Part shown: positions 57,173 to 64,000 of the stretch, piece after piece
Position numbering within the stretch: position 1 is the stretch's first letter
How the letters are laid out: each line of letters opens with the position of its first letter
Origin: CAZTDU01 sp050248795
Lineage (GTDB): Bacteria > Pseudomonadota > Gammaproteobacteria > Burkholderiales > SG8-39
Length of the DNA stretch: 64,000 nucleotides
Assembly: GCA_050248795.1 (NCBI GenBank)
Contig: JBFWRS010000007.1
Location: 47,733-111,732 of the forward strand
Direction of reading: 5' to 3'
Position numbers and translations under genes: made by a program
The notes under the pieces: model-generated
Told to the model about the DNA's origin: nothing
The model's input: the letters and a program-made list of their open reading frames with translations, nothing else
Database searches by the model: none

Positions 57173-59323
57173 GTGAACGCCCCCGACGCCATGAAGGCCG
57201 CGAAAGTCGAGCTCGATCTCGAAGGCATGACCTGCGCCGCCTGCGCGACGCGCATCGAGACAGTGTTGAACCGGATGCCGGGTGTCGAGGCGAGCGTCAA
57301 CTTCGCCACCGAGAAAGCCGCGGTGAACTTCGATGCCACGGCGCTGGATGCGGAGCGGCTGATCGCGGCGGTGCGCGACATCGGCTATGACGCGCACGTC
57401 TCGGTCGAGGGCGAACTGCGCGACCGCTCGGCCGAGCACCGCAGGGCACTCGTGGATTTCGCCATCGCGGCGGCGCTCGCGGCGCCGTTCCTGGTCGAGA
57501 TGGTGTCGATGTTCACCGGCAGGCACCACCTGCTGCCGCTGTGGCTGCAGTGGCTGCTGGCGACGCCGGTGCAGTTCTGGAGCGGGCGCCGCTTCTACGT
57601 CGGCAGCTGGAAGGCGCTGCGCGGCGGCAGCGCGAACATGGACGTGCTGGTCGCCATCGGCACCTCTGCCGCGTACGGCTTTTCCACCGCGGTGCTGTTC
57701 CTCGGCCTCGCCGAGCACGTGTACTTCGAGGCCGGCGCCACGGTGATCGCGCTGGTGCTGCTGGGCAAGTACCTCGAGGCGCGCGCGAAGGCGAAGGCCG
57801 CCAATGCGCTCGAGGCGCTGGTGCGCCTGCAGCCGCGTACTGCATGGGTGGAGAAGGACGGCAGGCTCGAGGAAGTGCCGATCGACTCGCTTGCGCGCGG
57901 CGATGCGTTCGTCGTGCGCCCCGGCGACCAGGTGCCGGTGGATGCGCGCGTAGAGGGCGGCGAATCGACGGTGGACGAGGCGATGCTCACCGGCGAAAGC
58001 CTGCCGGTCGCCAAGCGCGCGGGCGATCGCGTCTACGCCGGCACGGTGAACGCGGGCGGCGCGCTGCATTGCCGCGCCACCGGCCTGGGGCGCGATACGG
58101 TGCTCTCCGGCATCATCCGGCTGGTCGCGTCCGCGCAGGCTTCGAAGCCGCCGGTGCAGCGGCTGGTCGACAAGGTCTCCGCGGTATTCGTACCCGCGGT
58201 GCTGGTGGTGGCTGCGATCACCTTCGGCGCGTGGCTATGGATCAGCGGCGAAATCGGCGCCGCGCTGGTGCCCGCGGTCGCGGTGCTGGTCATCGCCTGT
58301 CCCTGCGCGCTCGGGCTGGCGACACCCACCGCGCTGATGGTCGGCATAGGCCGCGCGGCCAAGGCCGGCATCCTGATCCGCAACGCCGAGGCGCTCGAGG
58401 GCGCAGAGAAGCTCGACACCATGGTGCTGGACAAGACCGGCACGCTGACCCGCGGCAGGCCGGTGGTGACCGGCGTGCAGGCGGCGACAGGCGCAAACGA
58501 GGCAGAGCTGCTGCAGGTGGCGGTGACGCTGGAGAAGCCCTCCGAGCACCCGCTCGCGCGCGCAATCCTCGCCTGTCCCGCGGCGGCCGGCATCGCGGCG
58601 CTCGCGGCCGAAGGCTTCCAGGCGAACGGCGGGCGCGGCGTGTCGGCGCGCATCGGCGGAGAACTGGCGAAACTCGGCTCGGCGGAGTTCGTCGGCGCCG
58701 AGCAACCCGCGGCGATGCGCGGCACGGTGGTCGGCGTTGCGCACGGCGGCAGGCTGCTCGGATGGATTTCGCTGGAAGACGAACTGCGGGAATCGACCCC
58801 GGCTGCGCTGGCGCGGCTGCAGGCGCTGGGCGTCGCGCCGGTGATCCTGTCCGGCGATCGCGGCGAAGCGGTGGCTGCGGTCGCCGAACGGCTGGGCATC
58901 GCGCGCTGGAAGGGCGGCGTGCTGCCGGAAGGCAAGCTCGCCGAGATCCAGGCGCTGCAGGGTGAAGGCAGGCGGGTCGGCATGGCCGGCGACGGCGTCA
59001 ACGACGCGCCGGCGCTCGCGCGCGCCGACGTCAGCTTCGCGCTCGCCGGCGGCACCGGCGTGGCGATCGAAACCTCGGACCTGACGCTGATGCGGGATGA
59101 CCTTGGCGGCGTTGCCGACGCAATCGAACTTTCGCGCGCGACGCTGTCGAAGATAAGGCAGAATCTTTTCTTTGCATTCATCTACAACGCGCTGGGCATT
59201 CCCCTTGCGGCGGCAGGCCTGCTGAACCCGGTGATTGCGGGCGCGGCGATGGCCTTGAGTTCGGTATCCGTGGTGTCGAACTCGCTGCTGCTGAACCGCT
59301 GGAAGCCCGGAGGAAAGGACTGA
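57173..59323 (+). CDS. copA: Copper-translocating P1B-type ATPase
   Basis: The product has 716 residues. One N-terminal heavy-metal domain with GMTCAACATRIE lies near residue 20. P-type ATPase motifs follow: MLTGES near 270, the CPC transmembrane site in ACPCALGLATPTALMVG near 370, DKTGTLTRG with the phosphorylated Asp near 420, and GDGVNDAPAL near 605. The CPC plus MxxSS end (ALSSVSVVSNSLLLNRW) fits Cu(I) exporters or FixI/CopA2-type pumps for cytochrome oxidase. The called GTG gives the longest protein; if the FNR-driven promoter is used, the ATG at 57191 is more likely. A metal chaperone gene follows two bases after the stop. Confidence 0.93.
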   Translation: MNAPDAMKAAKVELDLEGMTCAACATRIETVLNRMPGVEASVNFATEKAAVNFDATALDAERLIAAVRDIGYDAHVSVEGELRDRSAEHRRALVDFAIAAALAAPFLVEMVSMFTGRHHLLPLWLQWLLATPVQFWSGRRFYVGSWKALRGGSANMDVLVAIGTSAAYGFSTAVLFLGLAEHVYFEAGATVIALVLLGKYLEARAKAKAANALEALVRLQPRTAWVEKDGRLEEVPIDSLARGDAFVVRPGDQVPVDARVEGGESTVDEAMLTGESLPVAKRAGDRVYAGTVNAGGALHCRATGLGRDTVLSGIIRLVASAQASKPPVQRLVDKVSAVFVPAVLVVAAITFGAWLWISGEIGAALVPAVAVLVIACPCALGLATPTALMVGIGRAAKAGILIRNAEALEGAEKLDTMVLDKTGTLTRGRPVVTGVQAATGANEAELLQVAVTLEKPSEHPLARAILACPAAAGIAALAAEGFQANGGRGVSARIGGELAKLGSAEFVGAEQPAAMRGTVVGVAHGGRLLGWISLEDELRESTPAALARLQALGVAPVILSGDRGEAVAAVAERLGIARWKGGVLPEGKLAEIQALQGEGRRVGMAGDGVNDAPALARADVSFALAGGTGVAIETSDLTLMRDDLGGVADAIELSRATLSKIRQNLFFAFIYNALGIPLAAAGLLNPVIAGAAMALSSVSVVSNSLLLNRWKPGGKD

Positions 59324-59325
59324 TC

Positions 59326-59532
59326 GTGGAAGACGTGGAATTCAAGGTCGAAGGCATGGACTGCCAGGGCTGCGTCAAGAGCGTCACGCGCATGCTGACC
59401 GGCGTGAAGGGCGTGTCGAAGGTCGAGGTGTCCCTCGAGCAGGCGAAGGCGAACGTGAGCTTCGATCCCGCGCTCGCGCAATTGGCGGATCTCAAGCGCG
59501 CCGTCGAGCGCGCCGGCTTCAAGGCGCCGTAA
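59326..59532 (+). CDS. copZ: Copper chaperone, heavy-metal-associated domain (CopZ-like)
   Basis: The product has 68 residues, a single HMA domain with metal-binding GMDCQGCVKSVTRML near residue 9 (CX2C). A GTG start is used, two bases after copA. Such proteins hand Cu(I) to the N-terminal domain of CopA. It forms a two-gene operon with copA and converges on a cupin gene 9 bases away. Confidence 0.9.
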   Translation: MEDVEFKVEGMDCQGCVKSVTRMLTGVKGVSKVEVSLEQAKANVSFDPALAQLADLKRAVERAGFKAP

Positions 59533-59541
59533 GGACCTGCC

Positions 59542-60093
59542 TCAGCCCGCGCGCTTCGCGTCCATCAGCACGAACGCGATCCGCGCGGTCTTCGTCGAAC
59601 GGTTCGCCCAGGCGTGGTTGGTGCCGCGCTGCACCAGCACGTCGCCGGCGCGCATCAGCGTTTCGCCTTCGTCCATCACCGCCCAGATCTCGCCCTCGAG
59701 GATGATGGCGTAGTCGATGGTGTCGGTGCGGTGCATGCCGGGGTGCTTGCCCTCGCGCTTGTCGTGCGTGGCGTCGACGAAAATGCCGCCGAAGGTGGCG
59801 TGCAGCCGGCGCCGCAGTTCCGCGGGATCCGCCGGCTCGGGCGGGAAATCGATGATGCGAAGTATGGTGCCGCCGCCCTTGGGCGGCAGGATGCCCTTGT
59901 GCGCGGCGACGCTGTCGGGCGCGTCGATCGGCGGCGGCGAGGTTTCGGTGCGCCAGACGTTCACCGCGCGGTAGCCCGGGCGTTCCGGCACGGTGCGGAT
60001 GGATGCTGCGGGGGCGTCCTCGACGATGCGCGAGCGCCCCTGGGCGTCGTCGCCGGTGACGATGCGGCGGATCTGCGGAAGTTGTTCGCTCAT
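59542..60093 (-). CDS. Cupin-domain protein
   Basis: The product has 183 residues from the ATG at 60093, which overlaps the AhpD-like stop by 4 bases. The C-terminal half (about 100-175) has the cupin segments: HPGMHRTDTIDYAIILEGEIWAVMDEGE and GDVLVQRGTNHAWANRS with His residues for metal binding. VNVWRTETSPPPIDAPD in the N-terminal half is typical of a family of small dioxygenase-like cupins of unknown function. It is the second gene of an AhpD-cupin operon. Confidence 0.85.
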   Translation of the reverse strand: MSEQLPQIRRIVTGDDAQGRSRIVEDAPAASIRTVPERPGYRAVNVWRTETSPPPIDAPDSVAAHKGILPPKGGGTILRIIDFPPEPADPAELRRRLHATFGGIFVDATHDKREGKHPGMHRTDTIDYAIILEGEIWAVMDEGETLMRAGDVLVQRGTNHAWANRSTKTARIAFVLMDAKRAG

Positions 60094-60545
60094 GGGGCGA
60101 CAGGATACCTGCTCGCGACCGCGACGCGGTTCCACGTATTGATCACCACGCCCAGCCATTCGACCGCGGCGATCTCCTGTTCCGACAGCGCCGCCGCCGC
60201 GTCGGCGTAGACGGCGTCGGGCACCTGGCCGTCGGCGACCTGCGTGATCGATTCCACCAGCGCGAGCGCGGCGCGCTCCTTCGCATCGAAGTAGGCGGTT
60301 TCGCGCCAGCCCGGCAGCACGCTGATGCGGTCGGTCGACTCGCCGCACGCGAGCGCGTCGCGCGTATGCAGCCTGACACAGTAGGCGCAACCGTTGAGTT
60401 GCGAGGCACGCAGGCGCAGCAGGTGGGAAAAGCCCTCGGCGATTCCCGCCGAGGCGGCGAGCTCGTTGGCGAGGTTGCTCAGGTTCCTCACCGCCTGGTA
60501 GAGCCGGGGCGCGAGCTTGCCGAGGTTCAATCGCGTGTCCTGCAT
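60090..60545 (-). CDS. AhpD-family carboxymuconolactone decarboxylase-like protein
   Basis: The product has 151 residues. It has the AhpD/CMD core LLRLRASQLNGCAYCVRLHTRDA near residue 45 with a CX2C pair and His, a classic alkylhydroperoxidase-type redox site, then FDAKERAALALVESIT. Cys, not Sec, is used. The ATG at 60545 is preferred over an in-frame start 22 codons earlier because the family starts just there. It forms an operon with a cupin gene and is divergent from a thioesterase gene. Confidence 0.87.
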   Translation of the reverse strand: MQDTRLNLGKLAPRLYQAVRNLSNLANELAASAGIAEGFSHLLRLRASQLNGCAYCVRLHTRDALACGESTDRISVLPGWRETAYFDAKERAALALVESITQVADGQVPDAVYADAAAALSEQEIAAVEWLGVVINTWNRVAVASRYPVAP

Positions 60546-60636
60546 GGCATCCTTTCGTGTTCGTTGTGCGCTGGGCGCTATACTCGCAGCGCCGCCTGTC
60601 GCAGGCGGCAATCATCGTACCCAACGGAGCCGATCC

Positions 60637-61044
60637 ATGAAAGCCAGTCTCGCAGCCGGACTCACCGGCAGCAAAACCATCACGGTCGACGAAGATCGCT
60701 GCATATCGTTCATGGGCCGCGAGGGCATGGTGTACGCCACGCCACGCGTGGTGAGCGACGTGGAATACACCTGCCTGGAGTTCCTGCTCACGCACCTGGA
60801 TCCGGGCGAGGCGTCGGTCGGCACGCACGTCAGCATCGACCACCTGGCGGCGACGCCGCTGGGCATGCAGGCGACGGTCGAGTTCACCATCACCGCGGTC
60901 GAGAAGCGCCAGGTGACGTTCGCGTTCACGGTGCGCGACGCGCTCGAGGAGTGCGCGCGCGGCACGCACGTGCGCTTCGTCGTCGATGTGGCGAAGACGA
61001 AGGAGCGCCTCGCCGCCAAGCGCGCCAAGGCCGGGATGAAGTAG
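60637..61044 (+). CDS. FlK-like thioesterase (hotdog fold)
   Basis: The product has 135 residues. It resembles fluoroacetyl-CoA thioesterase FlK: YTCLEFLLTHLDPGEASVGTHVSIDHLAATPLGMQATV near 45-80 contains the E and the His of the HxAATPxG motif. It likely hydrolyses small acyl-CoA esters. ACGGAG ribosome site before the ATG. The multicopper oxidase gene starts two bases after its stop. The in-frame upstream extension overlaps the divergent AhpD start and is rejected. Confidence 0.85.
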   Translation: MKASLAAGLTGSKTITVDEDRCISFMGREGMVYATPRVVSDVEYTCLEFLLTHLDPGEASVGTHVSIDHLAATPLGMQATVEFTITAVEKRQVTFAFTVRDALEECARGTHVRFVVDVAKTKERLAAKRAKAGMK

Positions 61045-61046
61045 GC

Positions 61047-62450
61047 GTGAGGCCCGGCCGGCGCGCGTTCCTCGCCGGTTCGGCAGCGCTTGCCTGCGCG
61101 CCGCTGCTGCAGGCGCGGGCAGATGTGCGCGGTATCCGGCAGGGGCGCGAGGTCGAGCTTGTCGCGGCGCCGGCGACGCTGAACGTCGTCGGCGCGCAGT
61201 ACCCGGACACCGCGGTCTGGGCCTTCAATCGCAGCCTTCCCGGCCCCTTGATCGAGGCGGTGCAGGGCGAGACGCTGCGCGTGCGGCTGCGCAACCGGCT
61301 GCCCGAGGAAACCACCGTGCACTGGCACGGCATCCGCCTGCCGAATGCGATGGATGGCGTGCCGCACCTGACGCAGCCTCCGGTGCCGCCGGGCGGCGAG
61401 TTCGTCTACGAGTTCGCGCTGCCTGACGCCGGCACCTACTGGTACCACCCGCACGCAAACTCCAGCGGCCAGCTCGGCCGCGGGCTGTACGGTGCGCTGG
61501 TGGTGAAGGCGCGCGATGACGTGCTCGCGGACCACGACCAGGTGCTGGTGCTGTCGGACTTCCGCATGGATCGCGAGGCGCGCATCGACACCCGGTTCGC
61601 GCATCCGCACGACCGCAGCCACGACGGCCGCGTCGGCAACACGGTGATGGTGAACGGGCGGGTCGGCGGCAGCCTCGCCGCGCTGCCGGGACAGCGCTGG
61701 CGGCTGCGCCTCGTGAACGCGGCCAACGCGCGCATCTTCCGCCTGCGCTTCGAGGGGCACGAGCCGGTCGTCGTCGCGCTGGACGGGCATGCGGTCGAGC
61801 CCCATCGCGAGCCGGCAGGCATCGTGCTCGGGCCGGGCATGCGCGCCGACGTGCTACTCGACATGAGCGGCTCGCCTGGGTCGCGCCACCGCATCCTCGA
61901 CGACTGGTACCGCGGGCGCGCCTACCACCTGCTCGACATCGACTACCGCGACGCGCCGTCGCAGGGCGGCGCCGGCGGTGAGCCGCCGCGCGCGCCGCGC
62001 GCCAATCCGCTCGCCGAGCCGGACCTCGGGCGAGCCGAGCGCCTGCAACTGGTGCTGGGCGGCGGCGCGATGAGCCCGGCACTGATGCGTGCGGCGCCGG
62101 AAGAACGCCGCGCGCTCGCCGAGCGCATGCGCGCGGGCGGGCTGTGGACCATCAACGAGCACTCGCACCTCGGCCACGCGCATGCGCCGCTCTACACGCT
62201 GGCGCATGGGCGCAGCTACGTGTTCGAGGTGCTGAACGACACCGCCTGGCACCATCCGCTGCACATCCACGGCATCGCCTTCCGCGTGCTGTCCGAGCCG
62301 CGCAGGCCATGGCGCGACACGGTGCTGCTGGCGCCAGGGGCGCGCGCCGAGCTCGCCTTCGTCGCCGACAATCCGGGCGACTGGATGATCCACTGCCACA
62401 TCCTCGAACACCAGGAGTCCGGCATGATGGCCTCGATGCGAATCCAGTAA
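61047..62450 (+). CDS. Tat-exported multicopper oxidase
   Basis: The product has 467 residues from a GTG just after the thioesterase. A twin-arginine signal (GRRAFLAGSAALACAPLL) is at the N-terminus. All four copper motifs are present: HWHGIRL near 90, WYHPHANSSGQ near 132, HHPLHIHG near 402 and HCHILEHQESGMM near 451, so type 1, 2 and 3 sites should be complete. It is a periplasmic laccase/CueO/SufI-like oxidase, possibly for copper or Fe/Mn tolerance; it lies near copA-copZ. No Met-rich CueO insert is seen. Confidence 0.91.
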   Translation: MRPGRRAFLAGSAALACAPLLQARADVRGIRQGREVELVAAPATLNVVGAQYPDTAVWAFNRSLPGPLIEAVQGETLRVRLRNRLPEETTVHWHGIRLPNAMDGVPHLTQPPVPPGGEFVYEFALPDAGTYWYHPHANSSGQLGRGLYGALVVKARDDVLADHDQVLVLSDFRMDREARIDTRFAHPHDRSHDGRVGNTVMVNGRVGGSLAALPGQRWRLRLVNAANARIFRLRFEGHEPVVVALDGHAVEPHREPAGIVLGPGMRADVLLDMSGSPGSRHRILDDWYRGRAYHLLDIDYRDAPSQGGAGGEPPRAPRANPLAEPDLGRAERLQLVLGGGAMSPALMRAAPEERRALAERMRAGGLWTINEHSHLGHAHAPLYTLAHGRSYVFEVLNDTAWHHPLHIHGIAFRVLSEPRRPWRDTVLLAPGARAELAFVADNPGDWMIHCHILEHQESGMMASMRIQ

Positions 62451-62509
62451 ACTCGATTCAGCGCCTGCCGTACGTGCGGGCGCGGCGGCGCAACCGGAGG
62501 CGTGATCGC

Positions 62510-62887
62510 ATGAGCAGGTACCTGGTACGGCAATCCGACGTCGCCCCGTATTCGCCCGCGAACCACACCGGCACGCGCAACTTCCGCCTCATCGGCGCCG
62601 AGACCGTGGGCGCGAAGCAGCTCGAGGTGCTGGTCGGCGAGATCGAGCGCGGCAAGGGCGCGCTGCCGCACGCGCACCCGGGCATCGAGCAGGCCTGCTA
62701 CATGCTTGAGGGCAGCGCGCACGTGGAGGTGGGCGGCGAAGCCTTCGACATGGCCGCGGGCGAGGCGTGCTTCTTCCCGGCGGACGTGCCGCACCGGGTC
62801 GAGGTGACCAGCGCGCGCGCGCGGCTGCTGGTGGTCTACGCGCCGCCGTACGAAGAGAACCCCGCGCGCGTGCTGCGGCAGGGCTGA
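62510..62887 (+). CDS. Single-domain cupin protein
   Basis: The product has 125 residues. Its cupin motifs are LPHAHPGIEQACYMLEGSAHVEVGG near residue 47 and GEACFFPADVPHRVEVTS near 84, with His residues for metal binding. The ATG at 62510 follows a GGAGG ribosome site. The gap of 59 bases after the oxidase gene shows no clear terminator. It is followed 5 bases later by an acyl-CoA dehydrogenase gene. The function is unknown. Confidence 0.82.
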   Translation: MSRYLVRQSDVAPYSPANHTGTRNFRLIGAETVGAKQLEVLVGEIERGKGALPHAHPGIEQACYMLEGSAHVEVGGEAFDMAAGEACFFPADVPHRVEVTSARARLLVVYAPPYEENPARVLRQG

Positions 62888-62892
62888 GCGGC

Positions 62893-64000
62893 ATGGATTT
62901 CGCGTATAGCGCAGAGCAGGAACGCATCCGCGAGGCGATTGCGAAGCTCTGCGCGCAGTTCGGCGACGATTACTGGCTGGCGAAGGACGCCGAGGGCGGC
63001 TTTCCGGTGGAACTGCACCAGGCGCTGGCGCGCGACGGCTGGCTCGGCATCGCGATGCCGGAAGCCTACGGCGGCGCGGGCTTGGGCATCGCCGAGGCGG
63101 CGCTGATGATGCAGGCGATCGCAGAGTCGGGCGCCGGGTTCTCCGGCGCCTCGGCAGTGCACATGAACATCTTCGGCCTTAATCCGGTGGTGGTGTTCGG
63201 TACCGAGGAGCAGAAGCGGCGCATGCTGCCGCCGCTGATCGCCGGGAAGGAGCGCTCCTGCTTCGCGGTGACCGAACCGAACACCGGCCTGAACACCACG
63301 CGCATCAAGACCAAAGCCGAGAAGCGCGGCGACCGCTACATCGTGTCCGGGCAGAAAGTGTGGATCTCCACCGCGCAGGTTGCCGAGAAGATCCTGCTGC
63401 TGGCGCGCACCACGCCGATCGAGGACTGCGCGACACCCCAGCACGGGCTGACGCTCTTCTACACCGACTTCGACCGCAGCCACGTCGAAGTGCGCGAGAT
63501 CGGCAAGATGGGCCGCAAGGCGGTGGATTCCAACCAGGTGTTCTTCGACGGCATGCCGATTCCCGAGGAAGACAGGCTGGGCGAGGAGGGCAGGGGGTTC
63601 GAATACATCCTGCACGGCATGAATCCGGAGCGCATCCTGATCGGCGCGGAATCGGTGGGCCTGGGGCGATGCGCGCTGGCGCGGGCCACGCAGTACGCCA
63701 GGGACCGCGTCGTGTTCGACCGTCCGATCGGCAGGAACCAGGGCATACAGCATCCGCTGGCCGCGAACTGGATGGCGCTCGAAGCCGCGAACCTGATGGT
63801 GATGAAGGCGGCGTGGCTCTACGACCAGGGCAAACCCTGCGGCGCCGAGGCGAACGCCGCCAAGTACCTCGCGGGCGAGGCGAGCTTCGATGCCTGCCAG
63901 CAGGCGGTGATGACGCATGGCGGCTTCGGCTACGCGAAGGAGTACCACGTCGAGCGGTATCTGCGCGAATCCTTCGTCGGGCGCATCGCCCCGGTGAGCC
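62893..64000 (+). CDS. Acyl-CoA dehydrogenase, N-terminal part (gene cut by window end)
   Basis: The open frame from ATG 62893 runs to the last base and gives about 369 residues without a stop. Segments typical of acyl-CoA dehydrogenases are MDFAYSAEQERIREAIAKL, AMPEAYGGAGLGIAEAALM, CFAVTEPNTGLNTTRIKTKA near 120-140, and RIGKMGRKAVDSNQVFFDGM-like (IGKMGRKAVDSNQVF). Near the end, MTHGGFGYAKEYHVERYLRE is the conserved C-terminal region with the FAD contact; only a short tail is missing. It may act on a straight- or branched-chain acyl-CoA from aromatic degradation. The substrate cannot be told. Confidence 0.93.
   Translation, partial: MDFAYSAEQERIREAIAKLCAQFGDDYWLAKDAEGGFPVELHQALARDGWLGIAMPEAYGGAGLGIAEAALMMQAIAESGAGFSGASAVHMNIFGLNPVVVFGTEEQKRRMLPPLIAGKERSCFAVTEPNTGLNTTRIKTKAEKRGDRYIVSGQKVWISTAQVAEKILLLARTTPIEDCATPQHGLTLFYTDFDRSHVEVREIGKMGRKAVDSNQVFFDGMPIPEEDRLGEEGRGFEYILHGMNPERILIGAESVGLGRCALARATQYARDRVVFDRPIGRNQGIQHPLAANWMALEAANLMVMKAAWLYDQGKPCGAEANAAKYLAGEASFDACQQAVMTHGGFGYAKEYHVERYLRESFVGRIAPVS

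Noticed and set aside
60143..60409. Further selenoprotein among the redox genes (AhpD-like, cupins)
   Set aside because: Checked for in-frame TGA at the CX2C site; ordinary Cys codons are used.

Overview
The window reads as chromosomal DNA of a high-GC, nitrate-respiring, aromatic-degrading proteobacterium, most likely a betaproteobacterium of the Thauera/Azoarcus kind. The evidence is a heme d1/nirS denitrification cluster, a Thauera-type ATP-dependent benzoyl-CoA reductase operon, NnrS proteins and many FNR/Dnr-type sites. The assignment rests on gene content only. Genes are tightly packed, many overlap by 4 bases (ATGA or GTGA), no gap exceeds 300 bases, and I saw no insertion sequence, CRISPR array or rRNA.

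Region 1 (1-9055) is denitrification: the 3' end of nirS and nirM on the plus strand, facing a minus-strand operon nirC-F-DL-G-H-J-N followed by a Crp/Fnr regulator and a small membrane protein. A nirE/cysG-type gene is divergent from nirC across an FNR-like box. Region 2 (9102-20424) is anaerobic benzoyl-CoA degradation. The minus-strand operon is korAB, ferritin-like, ridA, SDR and a membrane protein. The plus-strand operon is oah-dch-bcrCBAD-fdx. Region 3 (20516-32814) holds PaiB, two NnrS-type proteins, a hemerythrin, phenylacetate-CoA ligase, a branched-chain-type ABC transporter (livKHMGF), and a GNAT/Rrf2/SirB2 operon.

Region 4 (32811-46964) is a selenium island. It has an MFS transporter, a gamma-glutamyltransferase, a flavoprotein-SelD fusion, and then a thioredoxin-fused protein of unknown function coupled to a gene with an in-frame UGA (motif UGSCTSC). 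The rest of the selenocysteine machinery follows: selC (tRNA-Sec), selB and selA. Region 5 (46945-53491) is serine dehydratase plus the sarcosine oxidase operon soxBDAG. Region 6 (53660-56597) holds a second partner/UGSC-selenoprotein pair, translationally coupled to a class III CoA-transferase. Region 7 (56629-64000) has a universal stress protein, a copper ATPase and chaperone, cupins, an AhpD-like protein, a FlK-like thioesterase, a Tat-exported multicopper oxidase and a truncated acyl-CoA dehydrogenase gene.

The main discovery candidate is the pair of UGSC selenoproteins, each hidden by an in-frame UGA. Each follows its own copy of a partner protein with no function known to me. One pair lies within a few kilobases of the complete Sec-insertion machinery. 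The two UGA sites share an identical 24-base core and a conserved hairpin that looks like a bacterial SECIS.
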